Shown in pieces: positions 29,515 to 37,115 of a stretch of DNA of 64,000 nucleotides; position 1 is the stretch's first letter, and every line of letters begins with the position of its first letter. The notes under the pieces were generated by a model. The model did not search any database. It saw nothing but the letters and a program-made list of their open reading frames with translations, and was not told the DNA's origin. The stretch is from positions 1-64,000 of the forward strand of contig NZ_MCGQ01000012.1 of assembly GCF_002242805.1 (NCBI RefSeq). The letters run 5' to 3'. The position numbers were made by a program, and so were the translations under genes. The stretch comes from Streptomyces diastatochromogenes. GTDB lineage: Bacteria > Actinomycetota > Actinomycetes > Streptomycetales > Streptomycetaceae.

Positions 29515-31002
29515 ATGACCTCGAACGACGCTTCCGCCCCCGGCCCAGCCGCCGGTCGCAGACGTGCGCTCGGCCGGGGACCTGGAACGTCGCGACCCGA
29601 GCCGACGCCGGCCACCGGGCCGGCGGCACCACCAGTCACCCCTGAGCCACCACCGGCGGCTGCCGACCCGGAGTCGGAGGCGCGGCCGGTAGGCCCTGAG
29701 GCGGGGTCCGTGGGGCAGCCGGAGGCCGTTGAGCCGGAGGCTGGGGCAGCGCGGCTTGCGGCTGCCGAGGCGGAGGCACGGCCGACAGGCCCTGAGACGG
29801 ACCCTGTGGGCGGGCCGACGGCCGTTGAGGCGGAGTCCTTGGTGCGGCCGGTAGGCCCTGAGGCGGGGTCCGTGGGGCAGCCGGAGGCCCTTGAGCCGGA
29901 GGCTGGGGCGCGGCTTGCGGCTGTCGAGGCGGAGTCCGTGGTGCAGCCGGTCGTATTGGGGTCCGGTGTGGCGCCGGAGGCCGTTGTGCCAGGGGCTGGG
30001 GCGTGGCTGACTGCAGGCGAGGCGGAGTCTGTGGTGGGGTCGGCAGCCCGCGAGGTGGAGTTTTCCCCGGCGGTGGCACCGGAGCACGGGCAGGAGGTCA
30101 GCGCCGTACCGGCGGGGCCGGCCAGGGACGAGATCGGGTATCCGGGCGTGCCCGGTGTCCCGGAGTCCGGCGAGCCCGTTGCCGATGGCGTCTTCAAGGT
30201 TCGGCTCGCCAACTTCGAGGGCCCCTTCGATCTGCTTCTCCAGCTCATCTCCAAGCACAAGCTGGACGTCACCGAGGTCGCCCTCTCCAAGGTCACCGAC
30301 GAGTTCATGGCGCACATCCGGGCCATGGGGCCGGACTGGGACCTGGATCAGACGACCGAGTTCCTCGTCGTCGCCGCCACCCTGCTGGACCTCAAGGCGG
30401 CCCGGCTGCTGCCCACCGCCGAGGTCGAGGACGAGGCCGACCTCGCGCTGCTGGAGGCCCGGGACCTGCTGTTCGCACGGCTGCTGCAGTACCGCGCCTA
30501 CAAGCAGATCACCGACATCTTCAATCGGCGCCTGGACGAAGAGGCCCGCCGCTATCCGCGTACCGTCGGCCTCGAACCCCAGCACGCGGAGCTGCTGCCC
30601 GAGGTCGTCATCAGCATCGGGCCCGAGGGCTTCGCCAAGCTCGCCGTCAAGGCGATGCAGCCCAAGGCCAAGCCCCAGGTGTACGTCGACCACATCCACG
30701 CCCCGCTGGTGAGCGTGCAGGAGCAGGCGGGGATCGTCGTCGCACGGCTGAGGGAACTCGGCGAGGCCAGCTTCCGGGTGCTGGTGGAGGACATCGACGA
30801 CACCCTCACGGTCGTGGCCCGGTTCCTCGCGCTGCTGGAGCTGTACCGGGAGAAGGCCGTGGCCCTGGACCAGGAGACCGCGCTCGGGGACCTGATCGTG
30901 CGCTGGACCGGCGGCGACTCGGACGCGGCGCCGAGGGTCACCGACGAGTTCGACCGGCCGCCCGAGGAGCCCAAGGAGTCCAAGGAGGAGAGGAAGGCAT
31001 GA
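29515..31002 (+). CDS. scpA: Segregation and condensation protein A
   Basis: A 495-residue kleisin of the SMC-ScpAB condensin. The conserved part starts near residue 223 with FKVRLANFEGPFDLLLQLISKHKLDVTEVALSKVTDEF and includes FLVVAATLLDLKAARLLP; the C-terminal winged helix carries SFRVLVEDIDDTLTVVARFLALLELYREK. The first 220 residues are unusual low-complexity Glu/Ala/Pro/Val repeats encoded by near-identical DNA repeats, roughly doubling the normal length. ATG 29515. The stop overlaps scpB (ATGA). Confidence 0.93.
   Translation: MTSNDASAPGPAAGRRRALGRGPGTSRPEPTPATGPAAPPVTPEPPPAAADPESEARPVGPEAGSVGQPEAVEPEAGAARLAAAEAEARPTGPETDPVGGPTAVEAESLVRPVGPEAGSVGQPEALEPEAGARLAAVEAESVVQPVVLGSGVAPEAVVPGAGAWLTAGEAESVVGSAAREVEFSPAVAPEHGQEVSAVPAGPARDEIGYPGVPGVPESGEPVADGVFKVRLANFEGPFDLLLQLISKHKLDVTEVALSKVTDEFMAHIRAMGPDWDLDQTTEFLVVAATLLDLKAARLLPTAEVEDEADLALLEARDLLFARLLQYRAYKQITDIFNRRLDEEARRYPRTVGLEPQHAELLPEVVISIGPEGFAKLAVKAMQPKAKPQVYVDHIHAPLVSVQEQAGIVVARLRELGEASFRVLVEDIDDTLTVVARFLALLELYREKAVALDQETALGDLIVRWTGGDSDAAPRVTDEFDRPPEEPKESKEERKA
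29682..29925 (+). repeat. Internal repeats in the 5' part of scpA
   Basis: Two near-identical blocks of about 80 bases (29682-29765 and 29844-29925) share GTAGGCCCTGAGGCGGGGTC and CCGGAGGCTGGGGC, with related units between. They encode PVGPEAGSVGQPEAVEPEAG-type peptide repeats. In-frame length changes by recombination are expected between strains. Confidence 0.85.
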
Positions 31003-31652
31003 GCGAGGAGACCGCGGAACCCCCGGCGGGACTCCGTACCGTCGCCGATCTCGATCTCAAGCCCGCCCTGGAGGCGGTCCTCATGGTCGTGGACGAGCCC
31101 GCCACCGAGGAGCACCTGGCGAAGATCCTGGAGCGGCCGAAGCGGCAGATCGCGGACGCGCTGCGGGAGCTGGCCGACGACTACACCGTGCAGGGCCGCG
31201 GCTTCGAGCTGCGGTTCGTCGCCGGTGGCTGGCGCTTCTACAGCCGCGCCGAGTACGCGCCCGCCGTCGAGCGGCTGGTACTGGACGGCCAGACGGCCCG
31301 CCTCACCCAGGCCGCGCTGGAGACCCTGGCGGTCGTCGCCTACCGCCAGCCCGTCAGCCGCAGCCGCGTCTCCGCCGTGCGCGGAGTCAACTGTGACGGT
31401 GTGATGCGCACCCTCCTGCAGCGCGGTCTGGTCGAGGAGGCGGGCACGGAACCCGAAACAGGTGCGATCCTGTACAGGACGACGAACTACTTCCTGGAGC
31501 GGATGGGCCTGCGCGGCCTGGACGAGCTCCCGGAGCTCGCGCCCTTCCTTCCGGAGGCGGAGGCGATCGAGGCCGAGACCCAGGAGGGTGTGCCGTCGTT
31601 CGATCCGGACGCTCCGGATTCCGAGGACGCAGACGACAAGACGGAACTTTGA
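30999..31652 (+). CDS. scpB: Segregation and condensation protein B
   Basis: A 217-residue double winged-helix protein that binds ScpA. Conserved parts are LDLKPALEAVLMVVDEPATEEHLAKIL near residue 20-45, LTQAALETLAVVAYRQPVSRSRVSAVRGVNCDGVMRTLL and YRTTNYFLERMGLRGLDELPEL. The tail is acidic. ATG 30999 overlaps the scpA stop and is preceded by GGAGAGGAAGG. The stop overlaps the next start (TGATG). Confidence 0.94.
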   Translation: MSEETAEPPAGLRTVADLDLKPALEAVLMVVDEPATEEHLAKILERPKRQIADALRELADDYTVQGRGFELRFVAGGWRFYSRAEYAPAVERLVLDGQTARLTQAALETLAVVAYRQPVSRSRVSAVRGVNCDGVMRTLLQRGLVEEAGTEPETGAILYRTTNYFLERMGLRGLDELPELAPFLPEAEAIEAETQEGVPSFDPDAPDSEDADDKTEL

Positions 31653-32770
31653 TGCGAAGCAGCAGCGGCAGGAACAGCAGCGGAAACAACGGCGGGAGCC
31701 GTGGTGGCAACAGCGGCGGCCGCGGCGGGAGCAGCGGTGGCCGCGGTAATTACCGCGGCGCCGGGAACGCCCGCGACGACAAGCAGGTCGGCCGGCCGAA
31801 GAAGCCGCGCCCGGAGGAGCGCCGCTACGACGTGGGCCCCGGCGCCACCCAGGACGGCCCCAAGTCCGGGCGGGGCGGCGCGGCGCGCGGCGGTGCCAAG
31901 GGCGGCCCCAAGCAGGCCCAGCCGCGCAGTGGGCGGACGGCTCCGGGAACCTCCCGCGAGTACGAGGCACGTGCCGAGGAGCGCAACCGGGAGCGGTACG
32001 CGGGCAAGAAGGACGTCAAGCTGCCCAAGACCTTCCCCGGCGCCGAGCAGGAGGGCGAGCGGCTGCAGAAGGTCCTCGCGCGCGCGGGCTACGGCTCCCG
32101 GCGCGCCTGCGAGGAGCTGATCGAGCAGGCCCGCGTCGAGATCAACGGCGAGATCGTCCTCGAGCAGGGCCGCCGCGTCGACCCGGAGAAGGACGAGGTC
32201 AAGGTCGACGGCCTGACCGTCGCGACCCAGTCGTACCAGTTCTTCTCGCTGAACAAGCCCGCCGGTGTCGTCTCCACCATGGAGGACCCCGAGGGGCGCC
32301 AGTGCCTCGGTGACTACGTCACCAACCGCGAGACCCGGCTCTTCCACGTCGGCCGGCTCGACACCGAGACCGAGGGCGTCATCCTGCTCACCAACCACGG
32401 AGAGCTGGCGCACCGCCTCACGCACCCCAAGTACGGCGTGAAGAAGACGTACCTCGCGGCCATCGTCGGCCCGATCCCGCGCGACCTGGGCAAGCGGCTG
32501 AAGGACGGCATCCAGCTCGAGGACGGCTACGCGCGCGCGGACCACTTCCGGGTCGTCGAGCAGACCGGCAAGAACTACCTGGTCGAGGTGACCCTGCACG
32601 AGGGCCGCAAGCACATCGTGCGCCGCATGCTCGCCGAGGCCGGCTTCCCGGTCGAGAAGCTGGTGCGTACGTCCTTCGGGCCGATCACCCTGGGCGACCA
32701 GAAGTCCGGCTGGCTGCGTCGCCTGTCCAACACCGAGGTCGGGATGCTCATGAAGGAGGTCGACCTCTAG
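31652..32770 (+). CDS. rluB: RsuA/RluB-family rRNA pseudouridine synthase
   Basis: A 372-residue pseudouridine synthase. Residues 1-125 are a disordered Ser/Gly/Arg/Asn-rich extension (NNGGSRGGNSGGRGGSSGG) resembling RGG boxes. An S4 domain follows (RLQKVLARAGYGSRRACEELI), then the catalytic domain with FSLNKPAGVVST, the catalytic Asp in HVGRLDTETEGVILLTN, and GRKHIVRRMLAEAGFPV. It would modify a uridine of 23S or 16S rRNA. ATG 31652 overlaps the scpB stop; TTG 31649 is also in frame. Confidence 0.93.
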   Translation: MRSSSGRNSSGNNGGSRGGNSGGRGGSSGGRGNYRGAGNARDDKQVGRPKKPRPEERRYDVGPGATQDGPKSGRGGAARGGAKGGPKQAQPRSGRTAPGTSREYEARAEERNRERYAGKKDVKLPKTFPGAEQEGERLQKVLARAGYGSRRACEELIEQARVEINGEIVLEQGRRVDPEKDEVKVDGLTVATQSYQFFSLNKPAGVVSTMEDPEGRQCLGDYVTNRETRLFHVGRLDTETEGVILLTNHGELAHRLTHPKYGVKKTYLAAIVGPIPRDLGKRLKDGIQLEDGYARADHFRVVEQTGKNYLVEVTLHEGRKHIVRRMLAEAGFPVEKLVRTSFGPITLGDQKSGWLRRLSNTEVGMLMKEVDL

Positions 32771-32789
32771 GAGGCGTCCGCGTAGCGCC

Positions 32790-32822
32790 TGCGTGGTGTC
32801 TGCGTGGTGTCTGCGTGGCGTT
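32790..32822. repeat. 11-bp tandem repeat
   Basis: TGCGTGGTGTC occurs twice in exact tandem (32790-32800 and 32801-32811), followed by a third copy with one or two changes. It lies 20 bases after the rluB stop in the gap before the Nudix regulator. Confidence 0.8.
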
Positions 32823-32933
32823 CTGGCGGCCGGTTCCGGGTATTCCGGGACCGGCCGTCGGCGTATCCGCGAGCGGGGCTCCAGGGGGCGCTGAGGGGCT
32901 TGCGGATCAACGCGCGGGCCTTTATGGTCGTAG

Positions 32934-32946
32934 CGACTATTAGTCG
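32934..32946. promoter_or_regulatory. Palindromic operator candidate upstream of Nudix regulator
   Basis: CGACTA-T-TAGTCG is a perfect 13-base palindrome centred 47 bases before the regulator start, where an autoregulatory site would sit. The flanks extend the dyad partly (GTCGTAG to the left, GACTGG to the right). NrtR-type Nudix regulators bind palindromes of about this length next to NAD/ADP-ribose genes. Binding is inferred. Confidence 0.65.
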
Positions 32947-32986
32947 GACTGGCCGTGAAGCCGACCACAAAAGGGGGTGCCGGGTC

Positions 32987-33706
32987 ATGGAGGGCTACGA
33001 CAAGTACGCCTACGAACCCTTCGCCGTCACCGTCGATCTCGCCGTCCTCACGCTCCGCGAAGGCGCCCTGCACGTGCTGCTGGTCGAGCGCGGGCAGGAG
33101 CCGTACGCCGGTCACTGGGCGCTGCCCGGTGGCTTCCTGCTGCCCGACGAGTCCGCGGAGACGGCCGCCCGGCGCGAACTCGCCGAGGAGACCGGGCTCG
33201 ACGACGTCTCCGGGCTGCACCTGGAGCAGCTGCGCACCTACAGCGAGCCCGACCGCGACCCCCGGATGCGGGTCGTCTCCGTCGCCTTCACCGCGCTGCT
33301 GCCCGAGCCCCCCGAGCCGCGCGGCGGCGGTGACGCGGCCCAGGCCCGCTGGCTGCCGTACGACTCCGCCGGGCCGCTCGCCTTCGACCACGACCGGATC
33401 CTGGCTGACGCCCATGAACGGATCGGCGCCCGGCTGGAGAACAGCTGCGTCGCCACCGCCTTCTGCCCGCCCGAGTTCACCCTCGGCGAGCTGCAGCAGG
33501 TCTACGAGACGGTGTGGGGCACGGCCCTGGACCGGCCCAACTTCCGCCGCAAGGTGCTTGCCACGCCCGGCTTCGTGGAACCCGTCCCCGGCGCCGCCCG
33601 GCTGACCGGCGGCCGCGGCAAGCCGGCCGCCCTCTACCGCGCGGGCGCCGCGACCAGCCTGCACCCGCCCCTGCTCCGACCGTCCCGGGAAGGACGCCCC
33701 GCATGA
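32987..33706 (+). CDS. Nudix-domain transcriptional regulator (NrtR-like)
   Basis: A 239-residue two-domain protein. The Nudix part has [23 protein letters not shown], then the box [23 protein letters not shown]. The C-terminal 80 residues form a winged-helix-like segment: [33 protein letters not shown], the hallmark of the NrtR family. NrtR regulators sense ADP-ribose and control NAD metabolism genes. ATG 32987 is preceded by AAGGGGGTG. Its stop overlaps the ADP-ribosylglycohydrolase start (ATGA), so sensor and hydrolase are coupled. Confidence 0.9.
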   Translation: MEGYDKYAYEPFAVTVDLAVLTLREGALHVLLVERGQEPYAGHWALPGGFLLPDESAETAARRELAEETGLDDVSGLHLEQLRTYSEPDRDPRMRVVSVAFTALLPEPPEPRGGGDAAQARWLPYDSAGPLAFDHDRILADAHERIGARLENSCVATAFCPPEFTLGELQQVYETVWGTALDRPNFRRKVLATPGFVEPVPGAARLTGGRGKPAALYRAGAATSLHPPLLRPSREGRPA

Positions 33707-34725
33707 CCACGTTCCACACGAGCAAGCGCGCCGCCTCCGGATCCCTGACCGGACTCGCCCTCGGGGACGCCCTGGGCTTCCCGACCGAGTTCAACGACGT
33801 GCCCTCGATCCTCGCCAAGTGCGGGCCCTGGCGGGAGATGGAGCTGCCGCAGCGCGCCTTCGTCTCCGACGACACGCAGATGACCCTCGCCGTCGGCCGC
33901 GCCCTCAGGACGGCCATGGACCGTGGTGTGCTCGCCCCGAAGCGGCTGGAACGGCCGCTGCGCGAGGAGTTCGTGGACTGGTACCAGTCGCCGGACAACA
34001 ACCGCGCCCCCGGCCGCACCTGCCTGACCGCGTGCGCCCTGCTGAAGGAGGAGAGCCGGGCCTGGCAGGACGCCAGCCAGATCGGCTCGAAGGGCTGCGG
34101 TGCCAACATGCGCGTCGCCCCCGTCGGACTCGCCCCCGGCCTGAGCGACGAACAGCGCGCCGGCGCCGCCCAGTTGCAGTCCGCGCTCACCCACGGACAC
34201 CCCACCGCGCTGGCCGCCTCCGACCTGACCGCCCGCGCGGTCCACCTGCTCGCCCGGGGCACCGACCCGGCCGGACTCGTCGGACAGCTGCGCTCGTACG
34301 CCCACGACAACCGCAGCCACTACCACCACACCTGGCTCGGCGACCTGTGGACCCGCTCCCAGGACCCCAGCCCCGAGCACTTCATCACGCGCGGCTGGGA
34401 CGAGTGCCTGGAGATCCTCGGCCGGGTCCAGGAAGCTGTGGGCACGGTCTCACCAGAGACCGACCCGTGCCTGGCCACCGGCGAGGGCTGGATCGCCGAA
34501 GAGGCCTTCGCCACCGGGCTGCTGTGCTTCCTGCTCTTCCCCGACGAGCCCGTCACCGCCCTGCGCCGGGCCGCCTGCACCGCGGGCGACTCGGACTCCA
34601 TCGCCTGTCTCACCGGCGCCTTCGCGGGCGCCTGGCTGGGCGCGGACGCCTGGCCCACCGAGTGGGCCGACCGGATCGAGTACCGGGGCGACCTGTTGGC
34701 CCTGGGAGCGCTCTGGGACGCTTAG
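33703..34725 (+). CDS. ADP-ribosylglycohydrolase (DraG/ARH family)
   Basis: A 340-residue all-helical ADP-ribosylglycohydrolase. N-terminal metal site region: [19 protein letters not shown] then [17 protein letters not shown]-terminal metal site: [22 protein letters not shown]. These match the paired Asp/Ser clusters that hold two Mg ions in DraG/ARH3. It would remove ADP-ribose from protein or nucleic acid, or cut O-acetyl-ADP-ribose. It is coupled to the upstream Nudix regulator and followed 4 bases later by a nucleotidyltransferase gene. Confidence 0.93.
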   Translation: MTTFHTSKRAASGSLTGLALGDALGFPTEFNDVPSILAKCGPWREMELPQRAFVSDDTQMTLAVGRALRTAMDRGVLAPKRLERPLREEFVDWYQSPDNNRAPGRTCLTACALLKEESRAWQDASQIGSKGCGANMRVAPVGLAPGLSDEQRAGAAQLQSALTHGHPTALAASDLTARAVHLLARGTDPAGLVGQLRSYAHDNRSHYHHTWLGDLWTRSQDPSPEHFITRGWDECLEILGRVQEAVGTVSPETDPCLATGEGWIAEEAFATGLLCFLLFPDEPVTALRRAACTAGDSDSIACLTGAFAGAWLGADAWPTEWADRIEYRGDLLALGALWDA

Positions 34726-34729
34726 GCCC

Positions 34730-35479
34730 ATGATCGACGACCTCGACCTGGACCTGGCGCCCGTGATCGCCGAACAGCCCGACCCGCTGCTGTTCGCGAC
34801 CGTATCCGGAGCCCACCTGTACGGCTTCCCGTCCCAGGACTCCGACCTGGACCTGCGCGGCGCCCACCTGCTGCCCACCGCCGACCTGGTCGGGCTGCGC
34901 GAGCCGGAGGAGACCCGGTCGCGGGCGTGGGTGCGGTTCGGCGTCGAGATGGACCTCGTCACCCATGACGTGCGCAAGTTCGTACGGCTGATGCTCCGGC
35001 GCAACGGCTATGTGCTGGAGCAGCTGCTCTCGCCCCTCGTCGCGCACACCACCGAGGAGCACCGGGAGCTGATCGCACTGGTGCCGGGCGTCCTCACCGG
35101 CCACCACGCCCACCACTACCGCGGGTTCGCGGTGACCCAGTGGCGGCTGTTCGAGAAGACCGGCGAACTCAAGCCGCTGCTCTACACGTTCCGCGTGCTG
35201 CTCACCGGCGTCCACCTGATGCGCAGCGGCGAGGTGCAGGCCCACCTGCCCACACTCCTGGAGCAGGTGGACGCGCCCGGCTATCTGCCCGAGCTGATAG
35301 CCGCCAAAGCCGAGCACGAGCACGGCACCACCGACATCGAGCACGCGCGCGTGGAGGCCGACGTGGAGCGGCTGCACGCCGTGCTCGACGCGGCGCAGGC
35401 CGCCTCAGCCCTGCCCGACGCGCCCAGCGCGCACGACGCCCTGCACGACTTCGTGGTGCGCGTCCGACGCGCAGGCTGA
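34730..35479 (+). CDS. Pol-beta-fold nucleotidyltransferase, copy 1 (COG3541/YcgL-like)
   Basis: A 249-residue minimal nucleotidyltransferase. The catalytic motif is TVSGAHLYGFPSQDSDLDLRGAH, with the DxD pair that binds metal-NTP; a third acidic position is in FGVEMDLVTHDVRKF. A helical C-terminal half contains ALYTF-like and VLLTGVHLMRSGEV stretches. It starts 4 bases after the ADP-ribosylglycohydrolase stop, so it is in that operon. Its last 75 bases overlap the convergent copy 2. The substrate is unknown; relatives occur near RNA-repair and toxin-type genes. Confidence 0.85.
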   Translation: MIDDLDLDLAPVIAEQPDPLLFATVSGAHLYGFPSQDSDLDLRGAHLLPTADLVGLREPEETRSRAWVRFGVEMDLVTHDVRKFVRLMLRRNGYVLEQLLSPLVAHTTEEHRELIALVPGVLTGHHAHHYRGFAVTQWRLFEKTGELKPLLYTFRVLLTGVHLMRSGEVQAHLPTLLEQVDAPGYLPELIAAKAEHEHGTTDIEHARVEADVERLHAVLDAAQAASALPDAPSAHDALHDFVVRVRRAG

Positions 35480-36148
35480 CGCACGGCGCACCCGGTGCAG
35501 AAAGTCGGCCACGCGCGCGTGGTCCGGCTCCGGCGGCAGCGGGGTGCGGTGCAGGGCCTCCTCGGTCTCGGCCGCGAGCCGGGCCATCCGCGCCTCCACC
35601 TCTGCCCAGGGGACCTCGCCCCGCTTCACCGCCAGCAGCGGCTCCCGCCGGTCGCCGACGTCGAGCCGCAGCTCTCCGGTGCGCAGCAGGTCGCGGGCGC
35701 TCATCAGCAGGCGGAGCAGGTGCATCGCGTGCTTCCAGCGCGGGGCGCCCGTCGTACGGACGTCGGCGTCCAGCTTGCGGCGCTGGCCGAGGGCGTAGCG
35801 GGTGAAGGTGTCGTAGGCGCGCCGGGAGAGGAAGGCGCCGCGCAGGGACAGCAGCTCGCGGCCGGTGTCGTCCAGGTGCTCCACCAGCGGGGAGTGCAGA
35901 CATTCCAGAATGTTCGGGTTGCCGCGCAGCGCCAGCTCGCAGAACCGCTCCAGCTCCCAGGAGAACCGCTCCTCGCCCGGCCCCTCCACATGCGTCGGCG
36001 GCTTCTCGAACCGCCAGAACAGGGGGGTGGGGGCGAGGAAGACGCCCCTGCGGTCGGTGTCGCTGGCGTCCGTGGCCAGACCGAAGGCCCGCGAGCCCAT
36101 GACACAGGCGTAGATCGTGTGGTCGCGTACGAGATCTTCGGGCTGCAT
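35405..36148 (-). CDS. Pol-beta-fold nucleotidyltransferase, copy 2 (COG3541/YcgL-like)
   Basis: A 247-residue paralogue of the convergent neighbour. Catalytic motif: CVMGSRAFGLATDASDTDRRGVFLAP, again G-S followed by a D-x-D pair. It has ALRGNPNILECLHSPLVEH and a LLRLLMSARDLLRTGEL segment equivalent to VLLTGVHLMRSGEV in copy 1. The last about 25 residues (from ACASDAHHEVV) are encoded antisense to the end of copy 1. ATG 36148 (MQPEDLVRDH). Two divergent copies tail to tail beside an ADP-ribosylglycohydrolase suggest a shared substrate or a heteromer; this is inference. Confidence 0.84.
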   Translation of the reverse strand: MQPEDLVRDHTIYACVMGSRAFGLATDASDTDRRGVFLAPTPLFWRFEKPPTHVEGPGEERFSWELERFCELALRGNPNILECLHSPLVEHLDDTGRELLSLRGAFLSRRAYDTFTRYALGQRRKLDADVRTTGAPRWKHAMHLLRLLMSARDLLRTGELRLDVGDRREPLLAVKRGEVPWAEVEARMARLAAETEEALHRTPLPPEPDHARVADFLHRVRRASACASDAHHEVVQGVVRAGRVGQG

Positions 36149-36169
36149 GCCGGGAGCGTACGGGGCCGC

Positions 36170-36574
36170 TCACGCCAGGCGGATCGAATTTCCCTCCACC
36201 TTGATCGTCTTGGGGGGCAGCGGCTTGGTCGCCGGGCCGTGCGCCACCGAGCCGTCGGCGATGTGGTACTTGCTGCCGTGACAGGGGCAGTCGATGGTGC
36301 CGTCCGCCACCTGGTTCACCGTGCAGCCCATGTGGGTGCAGATCGCCGAGAAGGCCTTGAACTCGCCCTTCGTCGGCTGGGTGACCACGACTTTCTGGTC
36401 CTTGAAGATCTTGCCGCCGCCCTCCGGGACGGCACCGGTCTTCGTCAGGTCCTGGCTGCCGGGGGACGTGTCGCTCTTGGTGCTCTCGCTGCCGCAGCCG
36501 GCGGCGAGCGCCACCGCGCCCGTCGTCATGAGGACCGTGCGCCGCGTCGTGCCGTAAGCCGTGCCGTAAGTCAT
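36170..36574 (-). CDS. Rieske [2Fe-2S] protein, Tat-type lipoprotein
   Basis: A 134-residue Rieske protein. The N-terminus has twin arginines (TTRRTVLMTTGAVALAAGCGS) and a lipobox ending AAGC, so it is probably exported by Tat and lipid-anchored outside the membrane. Cluster ligands are CTHMGC and CPCHGSKYH, 15-20 residues apart. No oxygenase or cytochrome b partner is adjacent, so the electron partner is unknown. ATG 36574 has GGAG 8 bases upstream. Confidence 0.93.
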   Translation of the reverse strand: MTYGTAYGTTRRTVLMTTGAVALAAGCGSESTKSDTSPGSQDLTKTGAVPEGGGKIFKDQKVVVTQPTKGEFKAFSAICTHMGCTVNQVADGTIDCPCHGSKYHIADGSVAHGPATKPLPPKTIKVEGNSIRLA

Positions 36575-36585
36575 GCCGTCACTCC

Positions 36586-36612
36586 GAACGTAGAGAACGT
36601 AGAGAACACAGA
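36586..36612. repeat. 9-bp tandem repeat upstream of the Rieske gene
   Basis: GAACGTAGA occurs twice in tandem followed by GAACACAGA, in the leader of the Rieske gene. Just inside the gene a 12-base unit, CGTGCCGTAAGC, is also duplicated and encodes TYGTAYGT, pointing to recent slippage around this start. Confidence 0.75.
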
Positions 36613-36746
36613 CAGGAAGAAAGTCCCAATTTGCGACATCTTCGCATCAACCGTCTCAGCGGGCGGTCGCCGCGCGCCCGGCCGACCGGGTCTGACTAGG
36701 CTGGACGGACCAAGAGCCGATACGCATGTCAGCGAGGAGCAGCGCC

Positions 36747-37115
36747 GTGGCGGTACGAGCGGTCCGGGGGGCCGTCCAACTGGAGCGGGACGAGGCCGGG
36801 CACATGGAAGAGCAGGTGGGCGCCCTGCTCACCGCCATCCTGGAGCGGAACGGACTCACCGCCGACGACCTGATCAGCATCTGGTTCACGGCCACCCCCG
36901 ACCTGCACAGCGACTTCCCGGCGGCCGCCGCCCGCAAGCTCGGCATCGGCTTCGCCGATGTACCCCTGATCTGCGCCCAGGAGCTGGACATCGACGGCGC
37001 CATGCCCCGGGTCGTCCGGGTGCTCGCGCACATCGAGTCGGACAAGCCCCGCGCCGACATCGCCCACGTCTACCTCGGCGCCGCCGCCGCCCTGCGCAAG
37101 GACATCGCCCAGTGA
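36747..37115 (+). CDS. aroH: AroH-type chorismate mutase
   Basis: A 122-residue chorismate mutase converting chorismate to prephenate. It has AVRAVRGAVQLERDEAGHM, LISIWFTATPDLHSDFPAAAARKLG and DVPLICAQELDIDGAMPRVVRVLAH, the AroH trimer-fold signatures with the active-site Arg and Glu. GTG 36747 is selected since GAGGAG stands 7 bases upstream; ATG 36726 would add 7 residues. It overlaps prephenate dehydrogenase (GTGA): consecutive steps of tyrosine synthesis. Confidence 0.92.
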   Translation: MAVRAVRGAVQLERDEAGHMEEQVGALLTAILERNGLTADDLISIWFTATPDLHSDFPAAAARKLGIGFADVPLICAQELDIDGAMPRVVRVLAHIESDKPRADIAHVYLGAAAALRKDIAQ

